In this document: positions 43,613-56,245 of the stretch, in pieces
Numbering within the stretch: the stretch's first letter is position 1
How the letters are laid out: the number at the start of each line of letters is the position of its first letter
Assembly (NCBI GenBank): GCA_016748015.1
Contig: JAAOMT010000151.1
Location: 62,001-126,000, forward strand
Direction: 5' to 3'
Source of the DNA: Geosiphon pyriformis
Lineage: Eukaryota; Glomeromycota; Glomeromycetes; Archaeosporales; Geosiphonaceae
DNA: 64,000 bases
The notes under the pieces: model-generated
Databases searched by the model: none
What the model was told of the DNA's origin: nothing
Seen by the model: the letters and a program-made list of their open reading frames with translations, nothing else
Program-made: the position numbers and the translations under genes

Positions 43613-45580
43613 ATGCTTAATTTTATTGTGATGGAAATGATGAATATGATTGCTGGTATTTTTGGTTCTGGTTCAACTGGTTTGGAAACCCATTTGAGTG
43701 CTAAGAAAAAATACATAAACAGCATTTACTCCTGTAGAGCATCTTACAAGAAGTCTAAGAAGCCTGTTGTCATTGGTGTTGTTGACTTGTCTGCTGGTTC
43801 ATTGAGCTTGGTGGACTTCAGTAATACTAATAGCAAACCTATGGTGTCCTGAAGAAGTGAAGTTGGCAGTATTAAAAGTAGTATTAGTGGTCTTTTGAAT
43901 TTAAAGAATATGAAAAACACAATAGTGAAGGAAACAAGTTATGCAGATTTGGACAATTCTGTTGACAATAAAGACATGAGTAAGACTACTTCAAGGAAAA
44001 CTTAAACTCGGACCTATGTGTTAGGCTATCCACCAAAAACACCTTTATTCAGTAATATGAGTGATAATAATGATGTTCTGAGTCTTTTTCTTTCTAAGTT
44101 TGTTGGTTTCAATCAGTTGCCATTTGTTAAGTCACATGTTTTAAAGAGACAAAGCTTTGAATCTGTTAAATCATTTGCATTGAATATGGAATTGACTACT
44201 GTGTCTGGAAAAAATATTAGTAATAAGTTAATTTTTATTAAAAAAATCTTTTATTGAATTGATGGTTTTGGAGGGGCATTGACTCCCTCAAAATTTTCAA
44301 GGATCATTAGATCTTCATTTACTTTTGAAATAAGTTTAAAAAAGGCTAGAAAGTTGGCCATTAGTGAGAAAATTTTAGTCAATAATAATGTTAAACAAAT
44401 AAACAAACACATAAATTGGGAAATTGTTGTTAAAGAGATTCCAGTAAATCTTTTCAAATCAGTTGTAAAATCAGTTTTCTCCAAATTCAACAAGATTATT
44501 TCAATTAAAATACAACTGATTGGGCTTTGGCAAAAAGCTGTTGTGAAATTTGATTCATTAGATGTGGCTAGCTCAGTTGCTTCCAAGTGATCAATTTTTA
44601 TGGGTAAAAATTCTGTGCATGTGGCCTTGGCCATTAATGACAAAAAATTCTGGATATCAAGGGACCAGCATCAGGCTTTATTATATATTCTTCCTGTTGG
44701 CACTATAGCTCATGATCTTTCTGATTTAGTGGAAGCTTATAGTAGGAGAACTTGTTTTATTGGCCATAATTTTTACTTATATGTTTATGATAGGTGTGTA
44801 TTAATATGTTTTGATAATGAGGCATCTAAATTGGCTGCCATTAGTTTAGTTTCTGTTTTTAAGAGTGTGAATTTACATTGAGCTGGTCTTTCTCTGGTCT
44901 GTTGTGCTAAGTGTAAACAATTTGATTATATATTTGATGTTTGTTCTGTGAGTAAAAATTCTGGTGGTTATGAGAAGCAGGTAGTTACTTCTTAGAATCA
45001 GATCTGTCTGGTCAATATTTATAAAAAAAAGTAGGCTCTAATTGCTTGGCCAGTTTTTTTTGGTGGTAAAATTTGGACTCAAATTGTTGGTAGTGCTTTT
45101 TTTTGTGTGGTTTTGCTGGTTGTTTCTAATGCTAGTGAGTTTTTTGGTGCAAAACCTCTCTTAATAGAACCTTTCCCAGTTGAAATCTCTTGTTTGAATG
45201 ATTGTTTGGCATTTTTGGAGCACTCTTTGAAGCTGTTAACTGACCAGATTTCTATTATTGTGAAGAAGCTGAGCTTTGTTGAACTAGTGCTTTTGGTGTC
45301 TTTATCTCTTGTTTCTTTTTCTGTTGTTTCTACAACTTTGGCTTTAAGTTTGAATTTAGATATGGCTTTGGATGATAAGTCAGTACTGCCTGCTATTTTT
45401 CTCTCTGTTGTTAATAATGAAGTGTCTGAATTCAGTTCAAGTAGCTCCAAGATTCTTACCAACAAAATAGGTAGTTTGGAGTTAAAAATGATGTTTTTAG
45501 AAGTCTTGATCAGTTTAGTTTTGGCTAGATTAGATTGTTTGTGCTCTAAATTGGGTTCTCCATTGTCTTTTTTGTTTTAA
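43613..45580 (+). pseudogene. ORF1 of LINE P
   Basis: A single frame from ATG 43613 to TAA 45578-45580 is interrupted by about nine stops but never shifted. The order is a Ser/Lys-rich N-terminus (GSGSTGLETHLSAKKK), a central domain IDGFGGALTPSKFSRIIR, an RRM-like part (VVKEIPVNLFKS and ISIKIQLIGLWQKAVVKF), FMGKNSVHVALA, a knuckle that reads CAKCKQFDYIFDVC with the zinc-binding His replaced by Tyr, and a C-terminal part LDMALDD followed by LGSLELKM-like coiled sequence. The domain order equals LINE M ORF1 with clear but distant similarity. Confidence 0.85.
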
Positions 45581-47420
45581 TAAGTGGTTTGGTATAAAAA
45601 TTTACTACATACAATGTTCAAAGTATCAATGTTCTTGCAAAGCAAGCAGATGTTATTTATTGGCATGTAAGTTTTAGTTGTTTAGTGTCTTTTGTTACAG
45701 AAACCAAATTGTGGTCCAGTGTTAAATCATAGATTGAAAATAAGTTTGAGGGTGTGTGAATTTTTACATCTGGTTTGGATAAAGGTTTTTTTAATACTGG
45801 AATGGCTGTGATTATGAACAATTCTTTGGCTTGTCATGTGTCTAAGGTAAAGGAGATTTCTGGTCGGGTTATTTCAGTGCATTTTTTGTTTAAAGACAAG
45901 CTTTTGGTTACAATTCTGGGTTTGTATACTGGTGCTTTTCCCAAGACTAAGTTCAATTAGGCTCCAGAAATGAATTTTCTAATTGCAAAGGCTGTTAATT
46001 CTAGTACTTTTGTGGTTTTGAATGGAGATTTTAATGAAAATAAGTCTGGAAAGAGTGTAAGTTTCAGGTTCTATTTGAATTTGGGTTTGGTCAATTCATT
46101 TGTTGGTCATCATTTGGTGAAAACTTCAACATAGAACAACTTTAGAGGTGTTGAAAAAACTATCAACTATATTTTGTTAGTGGTAATTTGTCTTTTGCTA
46201 TTGCTGATCATTAGATTGGCTCTGTTTCTGGTTTTTTTAACACTAATCACAAGGCCATTATGGTGTCAATTGGCTTGGGTGGACTCTTGAATGTTCATTT
46301 AAATAGCTTGTACAAACAAGCTAATAGGGATTGTTGGGAGTTCAAAATTAAGGAGATGAATAATGCCAAGTGGGTAAAATTTAGGAATTGCTCTTCTACT
46401 AAACTTTTGGTTATGTGGAACAGTTTTTTTATTGCCAAAAATTGTGGTAATATAGATGCTATGTGGGCAGTTTTAAAGGTTGTAATAGTTAAGACTGCTA
46501 ATGAAATATTTTTGAGGCAATAGTACAGTAAGTTTTGGTGTTTAAAGAATAAACATTCATCTAAGTTTTTTGGGTTGGAACTGTTAATGGCTAAGATAGT
46601 TAAGAGATTGAATTCAGGCAACATCCTTGGCTTCAATCATCTTGTAAGGAAGTAGTTGTCTCTGGATGCTGATAAGGCTCTAGTGGTAGTGGAGATGATT
46701 CAGAATAATTGTAGGTCAATGGACATTCTTAAGCATTTATCATTGGTTAGAAAGAAATATCAAAAATCCAAAATGTTTGAATCAAAATTGGCTAAGGAGA
46801 CATCTATTAAAAAGGCAATAAAAAGACATAAAAAAATTTTGTTCTAATAAAAGTGGCATAATTAAAAGCATCTTGAATCAGCCCTTTTGTAAGGTAGTTC
46901 TAGATTACTTAGTGGTAGACAATGAATTGGTTTTGAAACCAAAAAAGATCAAGCTCAGTGTTGATAATATTATGAAGAATTGGACAAAAAAATAGAGTGT
47001 GTCTTCAATAGTGCCCAATCTCTGGGTCTGCCAATATGCACTATTAGATTACGTGAAAAATAATGCTTTCTCTGATATGATGTGTCTGATCAATATAAGT
47101 GAGCTGCACTTGGTTGTTAATAGTCTGCCTAATGACAAAGCTGCTGGCTTGTTTGGCATTCCTAATGAACTATGGAAGTGTAGTGGTGAGGAAGTAATGG
47201 GGTGTCTTTTGGAACTGTTGAATATATGCTTAATGGTTGGAAATGTTCCTGTTTTGTAAAAGAAAACTTGGGTTTTAATGATTCCTAAATCTTATGATTG
47301 AAATAGAATTCTTACAAACACTTGGTCTATTGCTTTGATCAAAACTGCCAGAAAAATTCTTTCCAAAATTATTTCCAATAAGATCTCATCTGTCTGTAGC
47401 AAGTTTGGTGTTTTTTATGA
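45581..47420 (+). pseudogene. ORF2 of LINE P, N-terminal part (endonuclease and start of RT)
   Basis: The endonuclease is seen at about 45680-46280 with TGMAVIMNNSLACHVSKV, VVLNGDFNENKSG (the GDFN block intact, unlike LINE M) and, after a frame change near 46200, the NHKAIMVSIGLGG end. A linker with MEMIQNNCRSM-like sequence and KKYQKSKMFESKLAKETS follows. RT begins at about 47110 with NDKAAGLFGIPNELWKC, changes frame and stops at 47420 inside a block matching CSTFDILRGDNFSVLKG of LINE M, exactly where element C is inserted. Stops are frequent. Confidence 0.82.
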
Positions 47421-48391
47421 TGTTATCAAAGGTTTTTGGTCTCTTTTCTTAAATGTTGTTAATGTTGATTTACTGTGAATTCACATTTTTAGAAAGTAGT
47501 TGGACCTCCAGTAACTGAATTTATCTTCAAATTATCTCCTATAATTTGAACTGCTGGGCTTATAAGTGGAATGGCCAATTCTGTGCCAGTTACTTTGTGT
47601 AGTTACATTGTAGTAAATGTCAACTCTTTTCCAGGAATTGCTTATCTGAAAGCTTACTAAAAATGTGTAGTTATTTTGCTGTAAAAGTCAACTCTTCTAC
47701 AGGAATCTTGTCTATAGGCTACCCTAATGATTATGATAAGAAAAGTAAAAGAAAATAAAAAAAATGTAAAAGAAATAAGATTTTATCAAGAAAAACGTTT
47801 TCTATTTAGGCTTGAAGTCACTAACAGATTACTGAAATTGGTAGCTAATCAATTTCAAAACATTAGTTGTATTGAAGGAATTTCAAGTATAATAATCAAA
47901 AAATTTGTTTTTCAAATATTTAATTTTTATTTAAATGTGTAAAAGATAATTTGTTTCAATTAAGATATCTAAAATAAAATACTGTGATAAGATACTATGA
48001 GAAGATATATTTTCTTGAAGAGAGAAGCTCTTCTTTTATACAACTTGTTGTAGTACTAGTCTTTGAACTTGCACTTTTCTCTTTGCTATAATTTGGGTAA
48101 ATTAAAGATATATTTTGGTGAACTACAAGTTATTCTACAAATTATTGATTATTTCGGCCAATTTTCATTAATTTCGGCGAATTTTGACTATGTTAAATGG
48201 TTCAGGATATTGTGTAATTTGATCATCTTAATTTCTAGAGTACAAATCGGATTATTGATTGAGTAATAATATTTGATAATTTGATTAAATAATAAGTGAT
48301 AATCGAAATAATAATAATATATGCTACTTAATAATAGGAATTATGAGAGTAATTTTATGCTATTTAATAGCTAAAATTCTACTGGTAACAT
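47421..48391 (-). repeat. 3' LTR of element C (left copy)
   Basis: It begins TGTTATCAAAGGTTTTTGG (two changes from TGTTACCAGAGG) and ends TACTGGTAACA. The adjacent minus-strand purine tract TTGAGGAAAAGA (48395-48406) is the likely polypurine tract. Confidence 0.92.
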
Positions 48392-49234
48392 AATCTTTTC
48401 CTCAAGACTAAGCTCTGTTAAAGTCCAAGCACTATCTGTAATGTCAAGATAATGGTCCAAAATAATTGAAGTAATTTGGTCTGAAAATTGTTGAAATTTC
48501 AGTTCTGTGAGCTTTCTAATATACTAAATCTTTATTAAATAGAGTATTTGGTTTTGTGTTTTCACAAGTGTTGAATAAATCATAGAGTTTAAATGCTGTT
48601 CTAAGTTTGTAGTGAATGTTTATTAGTTCAGCTGCTGTCTTGAATTCATTGTGAATTTGTTTTTGTATAGCCTCAGGAGTAATGTTAGTTGCTTCAAGTT
48701 CCAGTTTCGTTTATACAGTGTTTTTCCAATATGAAAATATCTATATATAAGAGTATATTTATTGTTCTGTTCATTAAGAAATAGTAGAAGTTTTTGTTGA
48801 ATTGTGACATTTGGTAGAATGTTAATAGGGGCAATTAACAGGTTTTCTTTTAGTGCTTGCTTCAAAGTTCTGGTAACTTATTTTCAGAGTGATCTTTTGT
48901 TTTTTTATAAGAGTAATAGTTCTGAGAATTATTTACTACTGGGGCTGTGGTTTTTTTCTGAATGTAATTAATTTGACTTCCATTAATTGTTATGGATATG
49001 TCAAGCAGTGTTTTCAAGGCTAACATTAATTTTTAGGATATTTGTTGGATATTTCAGGGAATAATTATGATAAAAAAGACTAACTAACTAATAAAAAAAA
49101 AGAATAAAAAAATTGTTTTTGGGTGTGGAGTTTTTTATTTGTTTTTGGGTTTGGGTTTTTCTTGTAATTATTTACTATTTTTGTTTTCTGTTTTTGTGTG
49201 TTATTAAAAAAGATTATTGTAAAAATATGTTGAA
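48392..49234 (-). pseudogene. Downstream ORF of element C (after integrase)
   Basis: Minus-strand sequence from about 48930 reads APINILPNVTIQQKLLLF, then RYFHIGKTLYKRNWNL; after a frameshift, TNITPEAIQKQIHNEFKTAA and KLRTAFKLYDLFNTCEN. Element B keeps the second half. The protein is unrecognised, apparently helical, and sits in the same post-integrase position as the third ORF of family G but shows no clear similarity to it. The part 48940-49234 is low-complexity AT-rich sequence with no clear frame. Confidence 0.55.
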
Positions 49235-50520
49235 TTAAGTGTTCAAGTTTGGTTGTTGTTTTATTATGATTATTGATTCTAAATTTTGGTAAATATCTTT
49301 AGGATTAATTAAAGAGAAATGTATACCAATTTGTAAAATTAATGATTCAGAATTGTTTCTGGAATAATAGTATTTCAATCTATTTTTATGTGTAACTTTT
49401 GCCAGTACTTTGTCATCAAATCTTAATTTGTATGATTTATTGTCTAGAATTTCGTGAATATAAAATGGTCCATTCCATTTATGTTCAAATTTTTCACTCC
49501 ATTGTTTTTCAGCCTTAGTTTCGTGTAAGAAAACTTTATTTCCAACTTTAAATTCATTGGTAACTGATGGCAGTTTGTTGTCATGTCTTTCTTTTTGTAG
49601 AGCTTGAAAGTATTTAATATAAGAGCCTGCTATGTGTCTTTTTTCTTTCAATGTACTAAGGAGAGTGTAGGCTCTTTTTTGAAGTGTTTCTTGAAAGTTT
49701 TCTTTATTGATTGGTTGCATTGAGTATGTTTTCACTATGAAATTAATTGGTAATGTTGCTGTCCTTCCATATGTAAGATCAAATAGTATGTGTTTCATAG
49801 TATCTTGTTTTAATGTTCTGTATGCTAGTAACACTAATAGAATAAAGATATCCTATCTCTGCTCAAAGTTTGTTGAGACTTTGGCTAAAAATTTACACAA
49901 TATTCTGTTGAACCATTCTACAAGTTCATTTGTTTGAAGATGATAAGATGATAATAGAAGTCTTTTAACATTGAATTATTCACAAATTTTTTGTATCAAA
50001 TTGTTTACAAAATGTGTTTCTTGATTAGATAAAAGTTTAATTGGGCATCTATGTCTACAAATAATGTCTTTATAGATGAAATTTGCTACTGATTTTGCAT
50101 CTGCTCTTTGGATGGCTCTAGCTTCAGGTCATTTAATAAGATAATCTACTGCAACTGCAATATAACAATTTCTTTGGGTTGTGATAAATAATGACCCAAC
50201 TAAATCAATTCCAACTCTGTCAAAAGGTTGTTCAACTTTGATTGGATTTAAAGGTTCTATGGGGTGAGTTTCTCCTTTTTTTTGACAACTATCACAAGAT
50301 TCTACATATCATTAAATGTTTTTTTGTATGTGAGACCAAAAATAATATTCAAGAGTTTTTTGAATTGTTTTATCTCTTCCCAAGTGTGCTGAAGAAGGAT
50401 CTGTGTGCATGTTGTATAGGATTGTTTCTTTTTTATTTTTTTGTACTAATCTTAATGGTTGGTTTGAATTTCTGCAATTTTTGTAATAAATTTTGTTGTA
50501 GTGTATAAAATATTGTTTAG
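49235..50520 (-). pseudogene. Integrase of element C
   Basis: From about 50420 downward: an HHCC zinc domain (MHTDPSSAHLGRDKTIQKTL and CDSCQKK), a catalytic core with GIDLVGSL (first Asp), LLSNQETHF (second Asp replaced by Asn) and ELVEWFN (Glu), and a C-terminal part with VGNKVFLHE, HKWNGPFYIHEILDNKSYKL (GPF-type motif) and KNRLKYYY. The last 200 codons (49834-49235) are open. The C-terminal GPF motif is typical of Ty3-like integrases. Integrase would join the cDNA to the host DNA; this copy has stops near 50250, 50150 and 49980. Confidence 0.88.
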
Positions 50521-50779
50521 ATTGGTGTTGTAATCAATGTTTTTTACTTGGAAACCAATTTTCTGGTATGGTAAAAGTCTTCAAATAGTTTTTAAGATTG
50601 TTGTAATTTCTGAAATCTATTGTTGTTTTGTTGTTTTGTTGATAGGTTAGTAAGTTGTGGTGGATTTGTTGTTAGTATTAATCTTGTCTCATTCTTAAAA
50701 GGCTATCAACATTGGTATGTAATTTTCTTGGTTTGTGGTATACAATATACTTGTAGTCTGCTAGAAAATCATTCTATCA

Positions 50780-52090
50780 AGACTGTTTGGCACTTTGTTC
50801 AGTTTTCTTCTTATTGAGCCATTTGAGACCAATATTGTCAGTTATGATGTCAAATTTTTTTTCATTATTCAGATATTGTTGAAAATATTTAAGAGCCCAA
50901 ATGACTATGGCAGCTTCTAATTCAGTTAAGCTATATTTGAGTTCTGTTGGCTTGAGTGTTCTACTAGCATAAGCAATAATTTGCTCTTGGTCATTTTCAT
51001 TTAATTGTGACAAAATGGCACCAAATGCTATATGTGAGACATTAGTGGCTAGTTGGAACTGTTTGTTGAAGTCTGGGTATGCAAGAACTAGGGCTGTTGT
51101 TAATTTTGTTTTGAGAGTTTCAAAAGCTTTTTGTTGTTTTTCAGTCCATTAGTATGGCATATTTTTGTTGATAAGGTAGTTGAGTGGTTTGGCAATTTCT
51201 GAAAATCTTTTTATAAATTTTTGATAGTAGGAGGCTAATCCTACAAATCTTTGTAGCTCTGTGGTATTTTTGGGAGTTTGGAAGTTTTTAACAGCACTAA
51301 TTGTTCCAGAGTTTGGTTTGACTTCATCTTTGCTAACAATATATCCAAGAAAGATTAGGCTTGTTTTTTCAAAGTGACATTTCTCAATATTCAACTTTAA
51401 TTTTGCTTTCCATAATTGTTAAAAAACTTTTTGCAGGTAAATAAGATGAGCTTCAAAGCTTAATAAGTACACATCAATATCATCCAGATAGACAACTACT
51501 GATTGCCATAAGAGTTCTTCATATACAACATCTATGAATCATTGAAATATTGCTAGTGCATTACAGAGTCCAAAAGGCATAACATTGAACTCATAGTTTC
51601 TTTTTTGAGTGGTAAATGCTGTTTTGGGTCGATTTTTTGGGTTCATTTCGACTTGCCAGTATCCACTTTCTAAGTTTAAAGTTGAGAAAAACTTGGCTTT
51701 TTCTAGGACATCTAGCATGTTATCAATTCTTAAAAGAGGGTAGACATCTTCAATTGTCACACTGTTCAGTTGGCAATAGTCAACACAAAATCTGATTTTT
51801 CAGTTTTTTGTTTTAACTAGGACTACTAATGAGACCCAAGAAATTCTTGATAGTTGAATTAATTTATTATTGAGCATTTTCTGAACTTCTTCTCTGATGA
51901 ATTGGTGGCTGGCAGGTGGCACTTGATAAGCTTGTTAATGTTTTGGTGGAGCATCTTCTATATGGATTTAATGTTGAACAATATCAGTTTTTCCAAGGTT
52001 ATTGTTGTCTTTTGCAAATATATCTGCAAATTCAGCTATTAGTTGTTTCAATTGTCTTTGTTGTTGGGGTTTTAAGAGACCCATGTTGAT
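50780..52090 (-). pseudogene. Reverse transcriptase and RNase H of element C
   Basis: The domain is preceded by FADIFAKDNNNLGKTD-like sequence near 52030. RT blocks: FCVDYCQLNSVTIEDVYP, FFSTLNLESGYWQVEM (the Asp of the first catalytic block is Asn in LNLES), NVMPFGLCNALAIFQ and VVVYLDDIDVY with YLDD intact (near 51490). Then FLGYIVSKDEV and LQRFVGLASYYQKFI. RNase H starts near 51080 with ATNVSHIAFGAILSQ (catalytic Asp replaced by Asn), YSLTELEAAIVIWAL (Glu) and FDIITDNIGLKWL (Asp). The order RT then RNase H then integrase fits Ty3/gypsy. Confidence 0.88.
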
Positions 52091-52294
52091 TCAAGAGAGT
52101 TTTTCTTCTAACAAGTGATAGTTTTTAATTATAGGGATGATGTTTGAATTTGAAAGTAGAGTATGTCTTATAATTTTGATAAAATTAGAAACAATTTGAG
52201 AGTTTTCATCTTGAAAGATGTTATTGTGTATGATTCTAATCTCTAATTTGTTTAATAAGATAATAAAGTAATTATTGGGATTGTAGAATATAAC

Positions 52295-53059
52295 TCAAAA
52301 TTTTTTTATTCCTTTGGAAATATAAACATTTGGAATTGAGATTTCATGCTTTAAACAGATTTGTTCATTGGATTCAAAGATTTGTTGGGTAGTGATGGGT
52401 TTTGAGCAAGTGTAAATTTTATAATGTTCACCAAAAAGTAAAATGATAATTGGTTGGGGAAGTTGAAAAATCTGGTGAGATTCATTCTGTGCATTGAAAG
52501 TTATGTTTACTGGTATTGTAAATTGTCTAGTTAAACCAAAATCTTGCATTTCTTTTTCACTTTTTTCCAATTGTTTTCTGTTGTTAACTGATTGTAAACT
52601 CGAAATATTGATTAAGAGTAGATAAATTGCTTGGGCAATTTTCTCAGCATGTTCAATCCTGAATGGTTTGTCTGTCTCATTCTGTAACATGATAGTAATG
52701 TCTCCAGTATATTCTGCATCTATGATTCCTCCTCTAACATTGATTTTTTTGCTTGCCAATGATAATCTGGATGCAATTTGAACCATTGCTTCAGGTGGAA
52801 TTTCAAGAGCAATTTTTAGATTGATTTTTGTCAAGAACTTTGGTTAGAGAACCAAAGTATTTTTTTCTGGATATCTTAGATTATATCCAGCATTGATCTT
52901 GTGTGCTTTTTCTGGTCTGATTTTTTGGCCATGGTTGTCGAAATATTTAAGTTGTAGAGGTGGTTGATTTTCAAGAAAATAGATGGAAGTGATTGGTAGT
53001 TCTTCTACCAGTTTAGATACTCCAAATTTGATTTCTTTTTCATCATTCTCATCTGGCAA
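52295..53059 (-). pseudogene. dUTPase domain of element C
   Basis: dUTPase hydrolyses dUTP to dUMP and keeps uracil out of DNA. All five motifs can be traced on the minus strand: motif 1 AHKINAGYNLRY (Asp changed to Asn twice against DAGYDLRY in B), motif 2 ASRLSLASK, motif 3 GGIIDAEYTGDITIML, motif 4 EKIAQAIYLLLI and motif 5 DFGLTRQF, a variant of the glycine-rich loop. One stop near 52846 separates motif 1 from the rest. A further about 70 residues follow motif 5. It sits between protease and RT in the same frame as the polyprotein. Confidence 0.85.
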
Positions 53060-53099
53060 GGGAATGCTAAGACCATAGCATTCTAAACACTATTGGTCA

Positions 53100-53850
53100 T
53101 TATAGAGCATAATACATTCTTCACATAATTGAATGTTTATTTGCTTTAATTGTTAAATTTAAGCTTCTTTGGTTGAATATATATGACTTGCAATTTGGTG
53201 ATAGGTTTCTACTTTATCTTTATAATCAAATCCAGCTAATTCTATAATATACTCAATGTATTCAGCTTTTTTCATTTGGTGAACATCTTCTTGTGTGGCT
53301 TTATTTATTAAAGCCATTGCTAAATCAAAGATCATTTCAGCATTATGTGGATAGTGGTAAAGTTTGTTGAGAGCACTGTTGTATGCTGTATCAAAAGGTG
53401 TTCCTCTTTTAACTTTTTTTGAAATTGATAGAGTGTATTAACAGGTTTGGTTACATACTTCTCCTCTTATTACAACATCAATCCAGTTGCATTCTTTTGG
53501 TAGCATATCTTCATATGTGAAACAAGGAGTGTTGTCCTATTTTCCACTTTTTTTTGGGAATCCAAATCGTTCTCTATGACATGCTTTGCAGAAGTAGCAG
53601 ATGCAACTTTTATATTCCTTTTCTGGTGAAATACAGGCTTCTATAAATAAAAGCTTCTTTTTTCAAAAATCTCTTGTTCTGTTTCTTCAGTCAAATTGGA
53701 TGTTGATCTAAGAGCCATGTAGGTCTCAATGAGTGGCATTTTTTTTTTTCCTCAAATTCAAATACTGGGGCTTTTTCTGATCATTTGTTAAAAGTACCAC
53801 AAGTAGCAGATACTATGGTGTATTGTTTTTGATATAAGATTTTTAGTTTT
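53100..53850 (-). pseudogene. Cys-rich module of element C between protease and dUTPase
   Basis: Collinear with 27130-26530 in element B. Cys pairs such as CYFCKACH are visible, followed by the conserved helical stretch GTPFDTAYNSALNKLYHY and AEMIFDLAMALIN, then KKAEYIEYIIELAGFDYKDK. Several Cys codons are mutated. I do not recognise the domain; the Cys spacing suggests zinc binding. Confidence 0.65.
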
Positions 53851-53909
53851 TGGGTTTCTTAGTCTAAGTTTGCATTGGTTTTAAGAAGCCAATCATTTCC
53901 AACAAGTGC

Positions 53910-54206
53910 TTAGTATTGGGATGCATCCATGACTAGAACTTTGACTGGAATGGTGATTCCATCAATGGTAAATAAAAAGTTGTCAATTTCTCCTACTGGT
54001 GTCTTTTTCATACTATCTGCTGTAACAATTACTGTTTGGACTGGTCTGTCAACATTTTGATTAAGTTGTTGCATTAATTGGTAGGTGATAATACTTTCAA
54101 CAGATCTACTGTCTAGAATTAATTGAATGAACTTCCCTTCTATTGTAGTTTTAGTGTACATAACAGTGATAACTTTTTGCTCATTGATGGCTGTATTGCT
54201 AAGCAA
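53910..54206 (-). pseudogene. Protease domain of element C
   Basis: An aspartic protease core is recognised by QLILDSRSVESIITYQL (DSG in element B is DSR here, so the active site is lost), followed by VIVTADSMKKTPVGEIDNF and GITIPVKVLVMDA. Retropepsins act as dimers to process the polyprotein. It lies between the gag knuckle and the Cys-rich module, in the gag frame. Confidence 0.82.
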
Positions 54207-54349
54207 AAATGGTGATTCATTTGCTTCAAATTCGAATGAGAATATATCTGAAAGATTGGCATTTTGGGCAATTTGGGCTGGTGGAATAGTATTGTTGGAA
54301 GAGTTTGATTCTGGTGCTACAACTTTACCTTCAAAAAGTACAGTTTGTT

Positions 54350-56230
54350 AAAAATCCGATTTTTCTAACATTGTAAGATAACTGGGTTGAGTGTGGTAGT
54401 GATTGGGCCTTTGCTGACCAGAATTTTGAGGAACCAACTGGTTGTTTAAATTGATTCTGTTGTTATTATTCTGAAATTGATTTTGAGGTGTGAATTGGTT
54501 TTGTTAAACCAATTTTTGGGCAGATATTTGGTATTGTTGTGTAGATGGCTGTTGATACTGTTGGATTGGTAGAGGTTGTTGATATTGCTGCTGTGGGACA
54601 GGCTGATAGTAGTTGTTTTGCTGTTGGGATCTTGAAAAATAATAGGCTGGTAATGGAAACTGGTAATGAAATTGCTGTATTAAAAAGTAATGCTGATTAC
54701 TCCTGTTTTGTTGGTCTCTTTGTAGCTTTCTGCAATCTCATTTCCAATGTCCTAAAATCCCACAATAATAACAACTTTGGTTTTAACTGTTTGATAAGGA
54801 TGAGTAGTTGTTTTGGTTTTGTCATTGTGATGGCTGATATCTTTGTGGTTGTTGCTATTGTTGTTGGTTGGTAAAATAGTTCTCAACTTTCTTTGTAAGT
54901 TGGTCAATTTTCTCTTCAGCTGCTGAGCTGGTTTCTTCAATAGCAAGATTCACAAGTTTGGTATGGTTTGTTTCTTCTATTGCCATTTCATAGTTTTTTG
55001 CATGTCTAATAGCTGTTGCTAAGCCTTCTGGAGCATGTGGGCAAACTTTTTTTATCAATTTGTCTTTTAATCCTGCTATAAACTGATCTAAAATTTGGGC
55101 ATTGGAATAATATTCATTGGTTTTCAATTGTCGAATTCATTGAAGAAGTTTGTTGAATCTTTTAAGATAGGTCATAACAGTTTCAGATGTTTTTTGTTTG
55201 ATATTGCAAAAGCAATTTTGGAGAGTGATAGAAATGTTGTTGTCAGTAAACTGTTGTAAGAAAGCATCTTTGAATGCTTGCCAGTTTTCAAATAGTTCTT
55301 CTAAGTTTTCAAATCATTCTTCTGTAGTTCTTTGAAGAAAATATGAAATTGCTTTGAGCATTTTTACTGTATTCCAACCATTTGCATCTTCTGCTTTCTG
55401 AACTTTGTCAAGCCATTCTTGAGAACTGGTATCATTATTTTCACCAGTAAATTTTGGAATCTTTGCAATATAAGCAGTTGCCATTTCTTCTTTGTTTTCT
55501 ATGGTTCTTTCTTGTTCTGATTCAGTTTCTTTACTTTCAAGTTTTCTGAATAATTATTTTCGTTTTTCTGTAAGTAATTAATAATATTGGTGCTTGTTGA
55601 TATGGGTTTCTGTTGTTGAGTAGAACTTTTAGGTAACTGAAAATCTTCTAGTCTTGAGAAACAGATAAGTGGTGAATTTGGTGTTTGTGGTTAAGCAAAT
55701 GAAATTGGAAATGGTGTAATAAAAAGTAGTAATTTGATACTGGTTCTTTGTTCAGGTGTTTGTAAGTATTTGGCAGTTGTCTTTGGTAGTATTGAAGTGT
55801 TTAAAGTGGTTTTTAAGTATTGTTTCACTTTTTGTTTGTCTTTGTTGCTTGTTTCTGTTTTTGATTCAAAATCAAGAGAATATTTGGACTATACTGGGTA
55901 TTTTTCTTTACAATACTCAATAATGTTAAAATTAAGTTCTTGAAAGTAGGTGGCAAGAGTTTCACTGTTTAGGTCTTCTGTTCCCAATTGTGAATAGTGC
56001 ACTAAATTATTGTAGAGGTTGTTTCTGATTTTTAAAATATTGTAATTTCCAAAAAGATAGTTGTTGATGCAATTTTCAATGTATTAGTATAGTGTTTTCT
56101 TGAAAATTTCAATCCCGTCTTGGATGTTGAATTTTTGCTTGCAGTGTGTATAGATTGACTGATAATACTCTAGAGTTGTTGTGTCTGGTGTGGTCACCAC
56201 TTTAAATTTGTTGTTGCTGTGTTATTTCTA
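54350..56230 (-). pseudogene. Gag of element C
   Basis: From the primer-binding site downward the frame reads LEYYQSIYTHCKQKFN near 56150, as in element B, and again no ATG precedes the conserved sequence. The capsid-like part and the block YYSNAQILDQFIAGLKDKL lie at 55430-54855, followed by KKVENYFTNQQQ. The knuckle region near 54770 reads CGILGHWK with loss of part of the Cys set. A Gln/Asn-rich linker leads to the protease. Stops are frequent; sequence order is the same as in B. Confidence 0.8.
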
Positions 56231-56245
56231 TAAGAGAGCACCAAA

